Positions 1 to 8,295 are shown, counted from the stretch's first letter. The stretch: 64,000 bases of DNA from Scytonema hofmannii PCC 7110 (GCF_000346485.2 NZ_KQ976354.1:7612283-7676282), one strand, 5' to 3'. The notes: generated by a model not told the origin, from the letters alone. A program made the numbers and translations.

Positions 1-2
1 AA

Positions 3-383
3 AAGTTTAAATCGATTAGTCTTGATGAGTATTTGGGTGATTTTGATCGGCAATTAATTGTTGAAAGACTCATACAACTCATGGTGGAAGCAGCAACAGA
101 TATTAATAAATATCTGTTACTACAGTTATATGAAATTAATCCAACTACAAACTTTGATTCTTTTAGTGAAGCTGGACAGAAAGGCATCATAACTCAAAAT
201 TTAGCAGATGAACTGGCACAATCTGTTGGAATGCGGAATATTTTAGTTTATCTGTATGAAGATATAAACAGCAGAATAGTATTTTCGGTTATTCCAAAGG
301 CTTTGGAACAATATCGGTTATACGTACAGCAAGTTACAGCTTATCTTGATTCACTAGAGGCAGAAGGATGGGGAACCCTGTGA
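3..383 (+). CDS. HepT-like (DUF86) ribonuclease toxin, partial at left edge
   Basis: The reading frame is open to the left edge, so the true start lies outside the window. The visible C-terminal part matches the DUF86/HepT family: an acidic helical start, a central EAG-I--ELA segment, and the RN-LV-Y end motif. HepT proteins are HEPN RNases normally neutralised by an MNT nucleotidyltransferase, whose gene would be just off the left edge. The catalytic signature is normally R-N-x-x-V-H-x-Y; here it reads RNILVYLY, with tyrosine in place of the histidine. This suggests reduced or lost RNase activity (inference). The gene overlaps the next one by 16 bp. Confidence 0.75.
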   Translation, partial: KFKSISLDEYLGDFDRQLIVERLIQLMVEAATDINKYLLLQLYEINPTTNFDSFSEAGQKGIITQNLADELAQSVGMRNILVYLYEDINSRIVFSVIPKALEQYRLYVQQVTAYLDSLEAEGWGTL

Positions 384-658
384 CTAGAGATAATTTGCTC
401 TCCAGAATTTCCATTGACCCGAATATTTGTTTTGGCAAACCTCGTATTTGCGGACATCGCATCCCAGTTTATCTTATTCTCGATATTTTAGCTGGTGGCG
501 AAACTATTGAAGAAGTTTTAGAAGGATACCCAAGTATTGAGCGAGAAGACGTGCTTGCTTGTCTTGCCTATGGTGCAGAAATGTCAAGGGATGTTTTTGT
601 TGAAATTCCTTTGAGTCCAGAAGTTCAGGCTGGACAAGAGGGTATAGGTGAGGAGTAA
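368..658 (+). CDS. DUF433 family protein (antitoxin-like)
   Basis: This 96-aa protein has the DUF433 layout: SISIDPNICFGKPRICG near the N-terminus, then RIPVYLILDILAGGE and EEVLEGYPSIEREDVLACLAYGA, a small winged-helix-like fold. DUF433 proteins usually precede a PIN-like DUF5615 toxin and are thought to be antitoxins. No DUF5615 gene follows here; the next gene is on the other strand. The start overlaps the end of the HepT-like gene by 16 bp, so the two are probably co-transcribed. It may be an orphan antitoxin or may pair with HepT. Confidence 0.7.
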   Translation: MGNPVTRDNLLSRISIDPNICFGKPRICGHRIPVYLILDILAGGETIEEVLEGYPSIEREDVLACLAYGAEMSRDVFVEIPLSPEVQAGQEGIGEE

Positions 659-739
659 AATTTATACCCTCATACTAAATACTTTGTAAATTTATGCTTA
701 ATATTCCCTCAGGCTAGAAGCCTAGGGCTATACAAACGA

Positions 740-757
740 AGCCCGCCTGCGCGGGCT
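740..757. terminator. Stem-loop between convergent genes, possible terminator
   Basis: A perfect 7-bp GC-rich stem (AGCCCGC / GCGGGCT) with a 4-nt loop sits between the end of the DUF433 gene and the end of the oppositely oriented WYL gene. No T-run follows, so it may be a dispersed palindrome rather than an intrinsic terminator. Confidence 0.35.
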
Positions 758-811
758 AAGTTACGAGTATCTTTATAGAGGATTGGTATTAAATCCAGTT
801 CCAACGAAGTT

Positions 812-1678
812 TTAAGAAGAAATTTTCAGATTGTAACGCTGGCAAAACACTTTGAGTTTTTCTTTGGTCAGCAGATGTACATTTTCTGGCGAGATAATTA
901 ATACATCTGGTACATCTCGCAAAACTTCACGCGTAAACCAGTAGGTACTAGAGATGCGTCTGACGACTCGGCGGACTGGTGGAGAAGTTTCTAATAATTC
1001 GCTCTCAACATCCTCATTTTTGGTTTTATAAGAAAAAGCCAAGCGTCCATGTATATGCATTTCTACTGGCAGTTCATCTAAATTAGACCGCCATTTACCA
1101 GAAATTGGGTTCACACCTGCTTCTGGAATTCTGTCTAGACGCAAACTCCAATTGTGATGAAGTTCCTCGACATCTAGATTTCCTTCTGTTTCTTCACACC
1201 AGCAATCAAGATATTGCCGTTCTTCATGAGGAACTATTTTGGCGTGGCGAACAGTAAAGTTCCACAACCGCCCTGTTGCATCTTGGTAAGAAAGTTGAAA
1301 TGGTTGCTGGCGATAGATATATTGGTTAAGTTCTATTCGCCAGGGTGGAGGGGGATTCCCTACAAAGCGTTCTATTTCTGCTCGTAGCGGCAATGATAGC
1401 TCGCTGCGTTCTAACAACAGATTGGCAATGAGCAAAGCTTCCTCTACTTTGCCAACATCTGTTAAGGCATACATAGCTTGCTTTAACGCTGTTATGCGCT
1501 CTTGTGACCAATTGTTATTAGGAGTAATCAGCAGTCGGCGTCTGGCGATCGCTTCCACTAGCTTGGAAATGTTTGGGCGATCGCCCCACATCATACCAAG
1601 TTCACTGGCAAGCTTTTCTAGTTCGGCTTTGTCCTGTTCTTTCAACGACAGGGTAATCGAAAAACCTTTTCGGCTCAT
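812..1678 (-). CDS. RHH-WYL transcriptional regulator of the type I-D cas operon
   Basis: The 288-aa protein has a short N-terminal ribbon-helix-helix-like region (FSITLSLKEQDKAELEKLAS then NISKLVEAIARRRL, residues 6-50). A WYL-type domain follows at about residues 125-200 (FQLSYQDATGRLWNFTVRHA; ERQYLDCWCEE). WYL proteins are ligand-sensing regulators. A WYL protein encoded beside the Synechocystis type I-D locus (Sll7009) is reported to repress its cas genes. This gene is divergent from cas3' with 99 bp between starts, a classic arrangement for a regulator controlling both. The intergenic space holds a repeated decamer and a palindrome that could be its operator. The regulatory role is inferred from family and position. 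Confidence 0.8.
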   Translation of the reverse strand: MSRKGFSITLSLKEQDKAELEKLASELGMMWGDRPNISKLVEAIARRRLLITPNNNWSQERITALKQAMYALTDVGKVEEALLIANLLLERSELSLPLRAEIERFVGNPPPPWRIELNQYIYRQQPFQLSYQDATGRLWNFTVRHAKIVPHEERQYLDCWCEETEGNLDVEELHHNWSLRLDRIPEAGVNPISGKWRSNLDELPVEMHIHGRLAFSYKTKNEDVESELLETSPPVRRVVRRISSTYWFTREVLRDVPDVLIISPENVHLLTKEKLKVFCQRYNLKISS

Positions 1679-1685
1679 GAATTTA

Positions 1686-1777
1686 TACGGACACTTTTAT
1701 CCATGTATCTCTTGTCAATCACTATTTTGAGTGCCAAGATAGATTTCAACAACAAGTTACGGACACTATTTTAGTGT
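1686..1777. promoter_or_regulatory. Candidate operator region between the WYL gene and cas3'
   Basis: The decamer TACGGACACT occurs twice in direct orientation, at 1686-1695 and 1758-1767, 72 bp apart, one next to each divergent start. The second copy runs into a perfect 6-bp palindrome (ACACTA-TTT-TAGTGT, 1763-1777) that ends directly before the cas3' ATG. Dyads and repeats of this kind suit a RHH-type dimer. A site overlapping the start codon could also act on the leader mRNA. Binding by the WYL protein is inference. Confidence 0.5.
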
Positions 1778-3976
1778 ATGTCCGAAGACAAAATTACTCT
1801 TAAACCTGTTTATTCATGCCCTGCATCTGCATCAGATATTCCAAAGGGTGTGAAACTTCCAAAGGACTTGGTGCTTTCTTGGCATCAAGCAGAAACTTTG
1901 AAGGCAATACGCGATCCCAATATTGAAGTTATTTTCAACTACGCTATTACAGGCGATGGGAAAAGCTTAGGCAGTTATTTGGAAAGTTTGCTGGAATACT
2001 TCACAATTCTAGGATTATATCCAACAAACGAACTTGCAAGAGATCAAGAAATGCAAATTGGGGGATACATTAAGCTATTTGAGCCTGAACACGAACCGCG
2101 TGTTCATCGCTTGAGTGGGCAAGAATTAGAAATTTATGCGGAACAAGAAAACTTAAAAAAAGGTGCAGCCTTAGAAACACGGGTTGGACAAACCGAAATT
2201 TTATTGTCAAATCCTGATATTTTTCACTACTTGCATCGAGGAGCATATTTACTTTTCAACGATAGCCCAGATAAGTTGTGGGGAAGGATTGATAAGCGAT
2301 TCAATGTAATTTTGTTTGATGAGTTTCACGTTTTCCAAGCACCGCAAATTGCTAGTGTAATCAATACTATGCTGTTGATTCGTCATACCAATCGGCGCAA
2401 AAAGTTTTTGTTTCTTTCTGCAACACCAAATCCGCAATTAGTTGATAGGCTTAAAATAGCAGGCTTTTGCTGTCATGAAATCGAGCCATTAAAAGAAAAC
2501 AAGTATAAATTTCCTAATACTGTAGCTGAGTGCCAGCAGTTAAAATCTCAAGGTTGGCGTCAAGTCTCACGGCAAATTGCCTTACATTTTGTCCTGCTAG
2601 AACCTACCTCAAAAGCGTCTGAAACTTGGCTAAAAGATAATAGTGAATTGATTTTGTCTCATTTGCAAAGTGGCGGCAAAGTAGCAATTATTCTCAACTC
2701 AATTGCTGCAGTCAAGCGTTTAACTAATTTTTTTGATAATTTTCTCAAACCGCATGGGTTTAAAGTTAGTGAAAACACTGGTTTGTCAGGAAAGAGAACA
2801 AAGGAAGAATCGCTTGAAGCTGATTTAGTTTTGGGGACTAGCACCATTGATGTTGGTGTAGACTTCAAAATCAATACTCTATTTTTTGAGTCAGCAGATG
2901 CTGGTAGTTTTATCCAACGTTTAGGTAGATTAGGACGCCATGATGGGTATGAACGCAATGGTAAGTATATAACTTTTAACGACTTTACTGCCTACGCATT
3001 AGCACCCAATTTTTTAATTGATAAGCTTTTTAGGGGGGATTCTCCATCGTTGAAGTCAGAAGAGGTTTACGAACGTCCATTTTTCCACGAGGAAATTCGG
3101 GCAAACTACCGCAAAATCAATAATTTTGAAGGCTATTACTTTAAATGGGGCGCAGTACAGTCGATGCGGCTTGTCCGACAACTAGGGCATCCTAATGTTA
3201 AGCAGCAGTATAAAGATAGCCAAGAAGCATTCAAGAAAGATTGTGAACTAGTTTTTAGTACTGACAAGAGAAAGATAAACCTCAAGGCTGTATTTGTTCG
3301 TAGCAAAGAGTGGGAAAGTGAATGGCAGCAACTAACAGCCGCAAAAGGTAAGGGAAACCCAATTTTAGATGAAGCAACTAGTTTTCGGGGTACAAGTCCA
3401 TTGCTATGTGGGATATATGACACTACGGAAACAAATGAGGTGGATAAGTTCAAAACTTATGATTTACCTGGGATTCTTAGCAATTTAGAAATTGAACCAA
3501 TGAAGGGGACAGAATTTGAACGGCTGCGCTATGCGATCGCAGAACGCACCAAGACCCCCATCCCTAAGAGCAGATTTGAATACTGTCTGGGATTTATGAA
3601 GTTGCTTGGATATCGCGAAGAAAGACTGGATTGGAAATTTACCTATTTTGGAAACCTTGAACCAATTGCCAATGCTTGGAAAGTCCAAATTTTATTAGGT
3701 ATTCAAGTTTGGCAGCCAGGGAACTACTGGATTAGTGAGATTAACAAGCAACTGAAGAAACAAGCTTTGGTTTCTTATGTGGTGCCTTTGCGTTTAGATG
3801 AAGTACGGTGTCGGCTACAGCTACCGATGCATTTCCAGATTTACCCAATTAGCGACCAATCAAGCATTCATGATGCAATGCCACCATATTCCATAGCATT
3901 TGGACAATCTGCACTGCTAGTGGATACGCAAGCAAACTGGCTCAAGAGCAAGGGGAATGAGATATGGGTAATTTAG
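1778..3976 (+). CDS. cas3: Type I-D CRISPR-associated helicase Cas3'
   Basis: This 732-aa superfamily 2 helicase unwinds target DNA after effector binding. It shows motif I (ITGDGKSL, about residue 57), a DEFH box (about 180), SATP (about 213) and the arginine-finger motif QRLGRLGRH (about 379). It has no HD nuclease domain, as expected for type I-D, where the HD domain is on Cas10d. It is the first gene of the cas cluster and is divergent from the WYL regulator. A degenerate, reverse-oriented CRISPR mini-array starts two bases after its stop codon. Confidence 0.92.
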   Translation: MSEDKITLKPVYSCPASASDIPKGVKLPKDLVLSWHQAETLKAIRDPNIEVIFNYAITGDGKSLGSYLESLLEYFTILGLYPTNELARDQEMQIGGYIKLFEPEHEPRVHRLSGQELEIYAEQENLKKGAALETRVGQTEILLSNPDIFHYLHRGAYLLFNDSPDKLWGRIDKRFNVILFDEFHVFQAPQIASVINTMLLIRHTNRRKKFLFLSATPNPQLVDRLKIAGFCCHEIEPLKENKYKFPNTVAECQQLKSQGWRQVSRQIALHFVLLEPTSKASETWLKDNSELILSHLQSGGKVAIILNSIAAVKRLTNFFDNFLKPHGFKVSENTGLSGKRTKEESLEADLVLGTSTIDVGVDFKINTLFFESADAGSFIQRLGRLGRHDGYERNGKYITFNDFTAYALAPNFLIDKLFRGDSPSLKSEEVYERPFFHEEIRANYRKINNFEGYYFKWGAVQSMRLVRQLGHPNVKQQYKDSQEAFKKDCELVFSTDKRKINLKAVFVRSKEWESEWQQLTAAKGKGNPILDEATSFRGTSPLLCGIYDTTETNEVDKFKTYDLPGILSNLEIEPMKGTEFERLRYAIAERTKTPIPKSRFEYCLGFMKLLGYREERLDWKFTYFGNLEPIANAWKVQILLGIQVWQPGNYWISEINKQLKKQALVSYVVPLRLDEVRCRLQLPMHFQIYPISDQSSIHDAMPPYSIAFGQSALLVDTQANWLKSKGNEIWVI

Positions 3977-3977
3977 A

Positions 3978-4084
3978 GTTTCAATCCCTAATAGGGAGTC
4001 AATATAAGTTGATGAAGAAGCTTTCGGGATTAAGCACAGACATATTCGTTTCAATCCCTAATAGGGATTCGTTACTTACCCTAC
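3978..4084 (-). CRISPR. Reverse-oriented mini-CRISPR: two degenerate repeats and one pseudo-spacer
   Basis: Read on the minus strand, two repeat-like sequences (4084-4048 and 4014-3978) end in the core of the array repeats. The last 19 nt of one and the last 25 nt of the other are kept, including the CCCTATTAGGG hairpin and the ATTGAAAC handle; the 5' halves have drifted. They flank a 33-nt pseudo-spacer (4047-4015). The 70-bp period equals that of the true arrays. The copy nearest cas3' combines features of both array repeats. The pseudo-spacer's first 16 nt match two nearby sites at 14/16 each (see the regulatory entry at 4108-4159). I infer a crRNA-like regulatory RNA of the CreA/CreR kind; a decayed array fragment is the alternative. 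Confidence 0.85.
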
Positions 4085-4098
4085 AGCGTCCAACTATT

Positions 4099-4127
4099 AA
4101 ATTACCAGAAAGCGCTGACATATTCAA
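4099..4127 (-). promoter_or_regulatory. Candidate sigma-70 promoter for the mini-CRISPR RNA
   Basis: On the minus strand TTGAAT (4127-4122) and TAATTT (4104-4099) are separated by 17 nt. Transcription would begin near 4092, a few bases before the first degenerate repeat at 4084. The -35 box lies inside target site A, so guide-directed binding there would shut off the guide's own promoter. Prediction by inspection only. Confidence 0.45.
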
Positions 4128-4159
4128 CGCTAATAACTGTTGAATATCTCTGAGCTTTC
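4108..4159. promoter_or_regulatory. Inverted repeat with two PAM-flanked matches to the pseudo-spacer
   Basis: Two 21-bp arms (4108-4128 and 4139-4159) form an inverted repeat with 18/21 identity and a 10-bp centre. Each arm, read outward, starts GTTGAATAT. Aligning the pseudo-spacer from its first base after GTT gives 14 of 16 matches at site A (minus strand 4125-4110; mismatches at 10 and 12) and 14 of 16 at site B (plus strand 4142-4157; mismatches at 7 and 12). Both lose homology after position 16. GTT fits the GTH PAM reported for type I-D. In the mini-array the same sequence is preceded by the repeat handle rather than GTT, as expected for self/non-self discrimination. A protein operator is the alternative reading of the dyad. 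Confidence 0.7.
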
Positions 4160-4167
4160 AATAACTC

Positions 4168-4196
4168 TTGACAAGTGCTATCGCAAACAATAATTT
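4168..4196 (+). promoter_or_regulatory. Candidate promoter for the HTH gene and cas10d
   Basis: A consensus -35 TTGACA (4168-4173) is followed after exactly 17 nt by TAATTT (4191-4196). It lies 76 bp upstream of the small HTH gene and could also serve cas10d. A 35-bp protospacer footprint starting at site B (4142) would reach 4176 and cover the -35 box. Confidence 0.55.
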
Positions 4197-4271
4197 GGCA
4201 ATAAGTAAATTGCTGAAGCCCAGATTATAAAAGTCTTTGGGCTAACAGAGCCGTTTATCAAAGTAAAGGAG

Positions 4272-4490
4272 ATGAAAAAGCTGATGAGTAGATTGTCAAA
4301 TCTCAAGCGATTACTCTCTATCCTCAGAGATGGTCGCTGGCACTCTAGCGATGAACTAGCCACTAAAGTTAGCTGGCGTTTTGGACATACAGTGTACGAA
4401 GCTCGCAAGAAAGGTTACTCAATCGAGTTGCGGAAAGTTGCTCACAACCAGTTTGAATATCGGTTAGTTGTAGCATCAAGCATTTTGTAG
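4272..4490 (+). CDS. Small winged-helix/HTH protein within the cas cluster
   Basis: The 72-aa product reads as a single winged-helix domain: LLSILRDGRWHSSDELATKV, then GHTVYEARKKGYSIELRK and a beta wing. It carries no other domain, so it is a likely DNA-binding regulator. An AGGAG sits directly against the ATG at 4272 and 12 bp from a second ATG at 4284, so the start is uncertain. It follows the mini-CRISPR and its own candidate promoter and lies 319 bp before cas10d. It might control the cas10d operon or be the product controlled by the guide RNA, as CreT is controlled by CreA in haloarchaea (there the toxin is an RNA). Function is inference. Confidence 0.65.
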   Translation: MKKLMSRLSNLKRLLSILRDGRWHSSDELATKVSWRFGHTVYEARKKGYSIELRKVAHNQFEYRLVVASSIL

Positions 4491-4809
4491 TTCTTGGGAG
4501 GGTAAATTTTCTCCTTCTCCATTTAGGACAGAAGCTCACTAGTAGCTTACGGGACTAAGGTCAGGCGTAAGTCGTCTCAACCCCCAGAAACTATTTATAT
4601 AGCTTATGGCTGGTTAAGTCACTATTAAGGGCTGTATACAGACCCAAGCAAGAACCACTCCTAAAGTAGCTTTACTAAAGCTTTCTTCTTCTTGGTTACA
4701 ATTCTCTTCTTATAACAGTAAATGTAGGGACGCAAACTTTTGCGTCTCTACATACTAGAAAATCTTGCTAGTTAAGAACCTTGTTATCAAGTAATTTCAT
4801 TAGTAAAAT
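4491..4809. other. Intergenic region before cas10d with a hairpin
   Basis: No gene is visible in these 319 bp. A 14-bp near-perfect stem (4723-4736 with 4739-4752, 2-nt loop, core GGACGCAAA) resembles the dispersed GGGCGCAA palindromes at 31.7 and 61.9 kb. It may be a small repeat element, an attenuator or an RNA processing site. A pyrimidine-rich tract lies at about 4680-4710. Confidence 0.5.
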
Positions 4810-7800
4810 ATGCCGAATAAAAGCAAAAAATCAGAAGAACCAGCGCAACAACTCTCACTCTTTGAAACTAATGATGATATTAACGCCACAGAGTTGAATG
4901 ACTCAGGCGATGATTGGATGTCTGGAGATGATTCAGACTTTGAAATAACGTCTGATCGCAAAGTTGAAACTCAGGCATCTGAACTCCTCACTCTCAAGTT
5001 ACTGCAAAGAGCGATCGCAACGGAAAACCCTGATGACTTAATCATGCAGGACTTTAGCCAGTACGTATTACCAAAGTTACTACAGGTAGCTATTGGAGTA
5101 ACGGCAAAGGGTGGTAAATTTTTTGATTATCTCGACAAAAAGAAAGGTAAAGAAAATGTTAGACGAGATAATGCAAGTGATCAGTCTTTAAATACACACT
5201 TACTTAATGGGTTGCTACCAGCTAATTTAATTGAACGTCGTCTTAAAAAACTAGACACAACAGCTAGACGAGTCATTAGAGAGAAAGAAAGGCGGTTATT
5301 GATTGCTGGATTTATCCTACATGATTTTGAAAAATTTGATTATCGATTTTTCCCAACAATGCCAGAGGTGTACAGAGCAATATCGTTAGATAAAGAACAA
5401 AAAATCCGTGAATTGCCTCTCGCAGCACACCGTGACATTATAGATGTAATTGTTCGGGAATTAAATCTTGACAAGTTTATCAGCCCCGATGAACCAGAAG
5501 CATGGCAACAATACCGTGATGACTTGCTATTCATTGCGTACAATGCCCAGCGTAGAAGTGACACGAATTTAAATCTTTCCGAACATGGTCTGCAACCGAT
5601 ACTTAATGATTATGTCCTTGTCTGTCTTGCTGACTTAACTTGTATAGCTGATTTACTTGCCTCGGTTATAAAACATCCTCAAGATGCCGAACATCGTACT
5701 TTAAATGGCATTCTTCACAGCCTCAGCGATGGACAATTGAAATTAAGTTATCACAGGGTTTCTGAGAACAGGGGTGTTCTAACTAATGTAGTGAATAATG
5801 CTCTGATGGAGGCTCATACAAGTTTAAATACAGGAGAATATGAATATTACAAGCCATTGTTGTATTTACCAACAGGTGTCGTTTACTTAACACTCTGTAA
5901 TTCACCTTTAATATCGACTGAAGACTTACCAAATAGAGTTGTTAACAAGATTAAAGAATTTTGTGGTGGGCAACTCATCAAACGTCAAACTGGTTTTGGT
6001 AGAGACGGGAAAGGCATGAAATATGCCGAGTATTATGATAAATTCTTTGATGATATAGGATTGATGCGCGTTGCACTAAAAGCAACTTTACGCATTCTGA
6101 AGACTGGTAAAAATTCAGTTGCTAAAAGCCGTAGTGATAATTTAGTCAAATTTCAACAGCAAGGTGTTCTCTCGGCTGATTATAATTTTAAATTTTCCGA
6201 CGATATTCGGATCGATCAAATTGCTGAGTTTGGTGATGTCATCACTCGTAAAATTTGGGGAGAGAAGGTTAATAAGATTGAAGAATCCCGAAAGGAGGGC
6301 AAGAAAAGCAAGAAGGAATTACCACCCTTTCCCGATTTAGATTTAGTAGGAGAGGTGGCAAAACTCTGGAATTTAGAGAAATCTTTACCCCAAATTCGAG
6401 AAATACAAAGCATTAATGACAAGCTAAAGGAACTGAAACTTAAGGGCAATACTGGCGGTGTGCCTTATGAGTGGTATTATCTAGCAGCAAAGTACTTAGA
6501 GCGTCACCCAGGAATTGAAAATGTAGAGGAAGTTTGTGAAGGTGTTATTAACCATCTAGCAAAGTTAATCTCGCCAATTGTAGCGCAATACCAGTTACCG
6601 GATGGGTGGGATGATTTGCGCTTGTGGGTACAGCACGTTGTCATTCTCCCTGGAAAGGATAAGCACCAAGATGTTGATTCTACAAAAGTCTTTCTGGATG
6701 AGTTGGAACGCTATCAACTTGCGAAGAAATCTGGGCGTGGAAGGCAGTTAATTTGCTCTGTTTCCCATTCTGCCTACACAGTCACAGAACAAATGGAATC
6801 TGCTGTGCTGTTTACTCCTCAAGTTTATACAAATAAGCAAATGCTAGGTGGTTCCAATGCAAAACGCAACATTTCCAGTATTGCAGGTATAGAAATGATG
6901 CTTCGTCAAATCCTGATGAATCAAACTCAGGCGGTAGGTAAACGGTTCGAGGATGGTAAATACCGTTATCTTTACTTTTATCCAACTTATTACTGCACGC
7001 CAGAGACGAACAAGTTTCTTCAGTGGGCTTATACCAACATTGCTCAAACTCGCTTTAATGCCAGCATCCGCAATCACTTCATCAATGATGATTTGCAAGC
7101 GGATTTTGGGCGACAACGCTATCAAAGTGTTGATACGTTCCTGATTGATGAGGACTTACAGCGCAAAAAAGATTTACCAGATAACCATCCAGAACACAAG
7201 CAAGATCGTACATTCAAACTGTCTTATCCCGAAGACCAACCGTTGACATTTTATTTCATAGCACTACCACCAGGACTCGATCCGACTGACACCGAATCCT
7301 GGGTTATGCCAAGTTGGTTAGCCTTTGCCTTTCCAATGATTCTTGATGTAAAGACTGTCGTATCTGAGTCACCCATTCCACCATTTAATGATGGCGCTGA
7401 ATTTGAAGAAACTGTTTTTTTGGATAGTGCGCCAGCAGCGTTTCGGGTATTGGTGGGACGAGATAAATTCCGTCTTGACTACATTCTTGAGGGTTGGGAA
7501 GAAAATAACAAACAATATTCTGCACCACTTAATGTATTAACTGCTGCCTATGCAATACATCTTGATGTTAATGCCAAACAAAATAAAGGGAAATATGATT
7601 CTAACTGGGGTAAGTTTTCTGAATTAGCAAGAGATTTAGAGACAAGTCCGCTCAATGTCTTTAGCTACCTCAAAAGCTGGACGCGAAGACAGGGTGTGGA
7701 AACGCCTAGTATTAATAAAATCAAGCTTTATGCTTATTACTTTTACCCGTGTTTCGATCCTCATGCAAAATATGATTTTCAATTGGAGAAATGGACAGTG

Positions 7801-8295
7801 ACACAAGCATCTTCATTAAATCACCCCAGAGAATTAACAGAACGGTTCCGAAAATTTTACAGACATGCAAAAAAAACTGGGCGACAACCAATTCCAGCCA
7901 ATGCCATTCTTAAACCTATTGATGTGGCTGCTGATGTCATTCTCAAAGCTGATACTAGTTTTTCCGATGATGCTTTGATTGATTTGGTAACAGCAGAAGT
8001 CTTCCAGTTAATGAAGCGAGTTCACGCTTCTAGAGCAGAAGGACGCTGGATGATTAGTAAAAAAGAGGAGGAATTACACGCTATTCGAGATTTCGCTGAA
8101 TATTTTGTTGTTAAGGTTTTTAACGAATCTTTTGTAGGCGATCGCGCTCGTCTACAAGGTCGTCAAATGAATTACATTCGTAACACTTGCGAGTACCTTT
8201 ACCGTTTATCGAATTATGAAGAACGTCCTGCAAAAGGAGAAGATGTAACTGATGATTTAGATGAGGATGTAGATGATTCAGATGCCAATGAATAA
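4810..8295 (+). CDS. cas10d: Type I-D large subunit Cas10d (Csc3) with HD nuclease domain
   Basis: The 1161-aa protein is the signature subunit of type I-D. A low-complexity acidic N-terminus is followed by an HD nuclease region (LNTHLLNGLLPANLI at about 130; GFILHDFEKFD at about 166-176). In type I-D this region supplies the nuclease that cleaves target DNA together with Cas3'. A long Cas10-like body follows, with no GGDD cyclase motif that I could see. An acidic tail closes the protein. It is followed at 106 bp by csc2. Length and order match cyanobacterial I-D loci. Confidence 0.93.
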   Translation: MPNKSKKSEEPAQQLSLFETNDDINATELNDSGDDWMSGDDSDFEITSDRKVETQASELLTLKLLQRAIATENPDDLIMQDFSQYVLPKLLQVAIGVTAKGGKFFDYLDKKKGKENVRRDNASDQSLNTHLLNGLLPANLIERRLKKLDTTARRVIREKERRLLIAGFILHDFEKFDYRFFPTMPEVYRAISLDKEQKIRELPLAAHRDIIDVIVRELNLDKFISPDEPEAWQQYRDDLLFIAYNAQRRSDTNLNLSEHGLQPILNDYVLVCLADLTCIADLLASVIKHPQDAEHRTLNGILHSLSDGQLKLSYHRVSENRGVLTNVVNNALMEAHTSLNTGEYEYYKPLLYLPTGVVYLTLCNSPLISTEDLPNRVVNKIKEFCGGQLIKRQTGFGRDGKGMKYAEYYDKFFDDIGLMRVALKATLRILKTGKNSVAKSRSDNLVKFQQQGVLSADYNFKFSDDIRIDQIAEFGDVITRKIWGEKVNKIEESRKEGKKSKKELPPFPDLDLVGEVAKLWNLEKSLPQIREIQSINDKLKELKLKGNTGGVPYEWYYLAAKYLERHPGIENVEEVCEGVINHLAKLISPIVAQYQLPDGWDDLRLWVQHVVILPGKDKHQDVDSTKVFLDELERYQLAKKSGRGRQLICSVSHSAYTVTEQMESAVLFTPQVYTNKQMLGGSNAKRNISSIAGIEMMLRQILMNQTQAVGKRFEDGKYRYLYFYPTYYCTPETNKFLQWAYTNIAQTRFNASIRNHFINDDLQADFGRQRYQSVDTFLIDEDLQRKKDLPDNHPEHKQDRTFKLSYPEDQPLTFYFIALPPGLDPTDTESWVMPSWLAFAFPMILDVKTVVSESPIPPFNDGAEFEETVFLDSAPAAFRVLVGRDKFRLDYILEGWEENNKQYSAPLNVLTAAYAIHLDVNAKQNKGKYDSNWGKFSELARDLETSPLNVFSYLKSWTRRQGVETPSINKIKLYAYYFYPCFDPHAKYDFQLEKWTVTQASSLNHPRELTERFRKFYRHAKKTGRQPIPANAILKPIDVAADVILKADTSFSDDALIDLVTAEVFQLMKRVHASRAEGRWMISKKEEELHAIRDFAEYFVVKVFNESFVGDRARLQGRQMNYIRNTCEYLYRLSNYEERPAKGEDVTDDLDEDVDDSDANE

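Noticed and set aside
4640-4720. Second target of the mini-CRISPR guide just upstream of cas10d (AAAGCTTTCTTCTTC)
   Set aside because: Resembles an internal part of the pseudo-spacer only with a gap, does not start at the seed and has no GTH PAM; likely chance similarity of pyrimidine-rich sequence.
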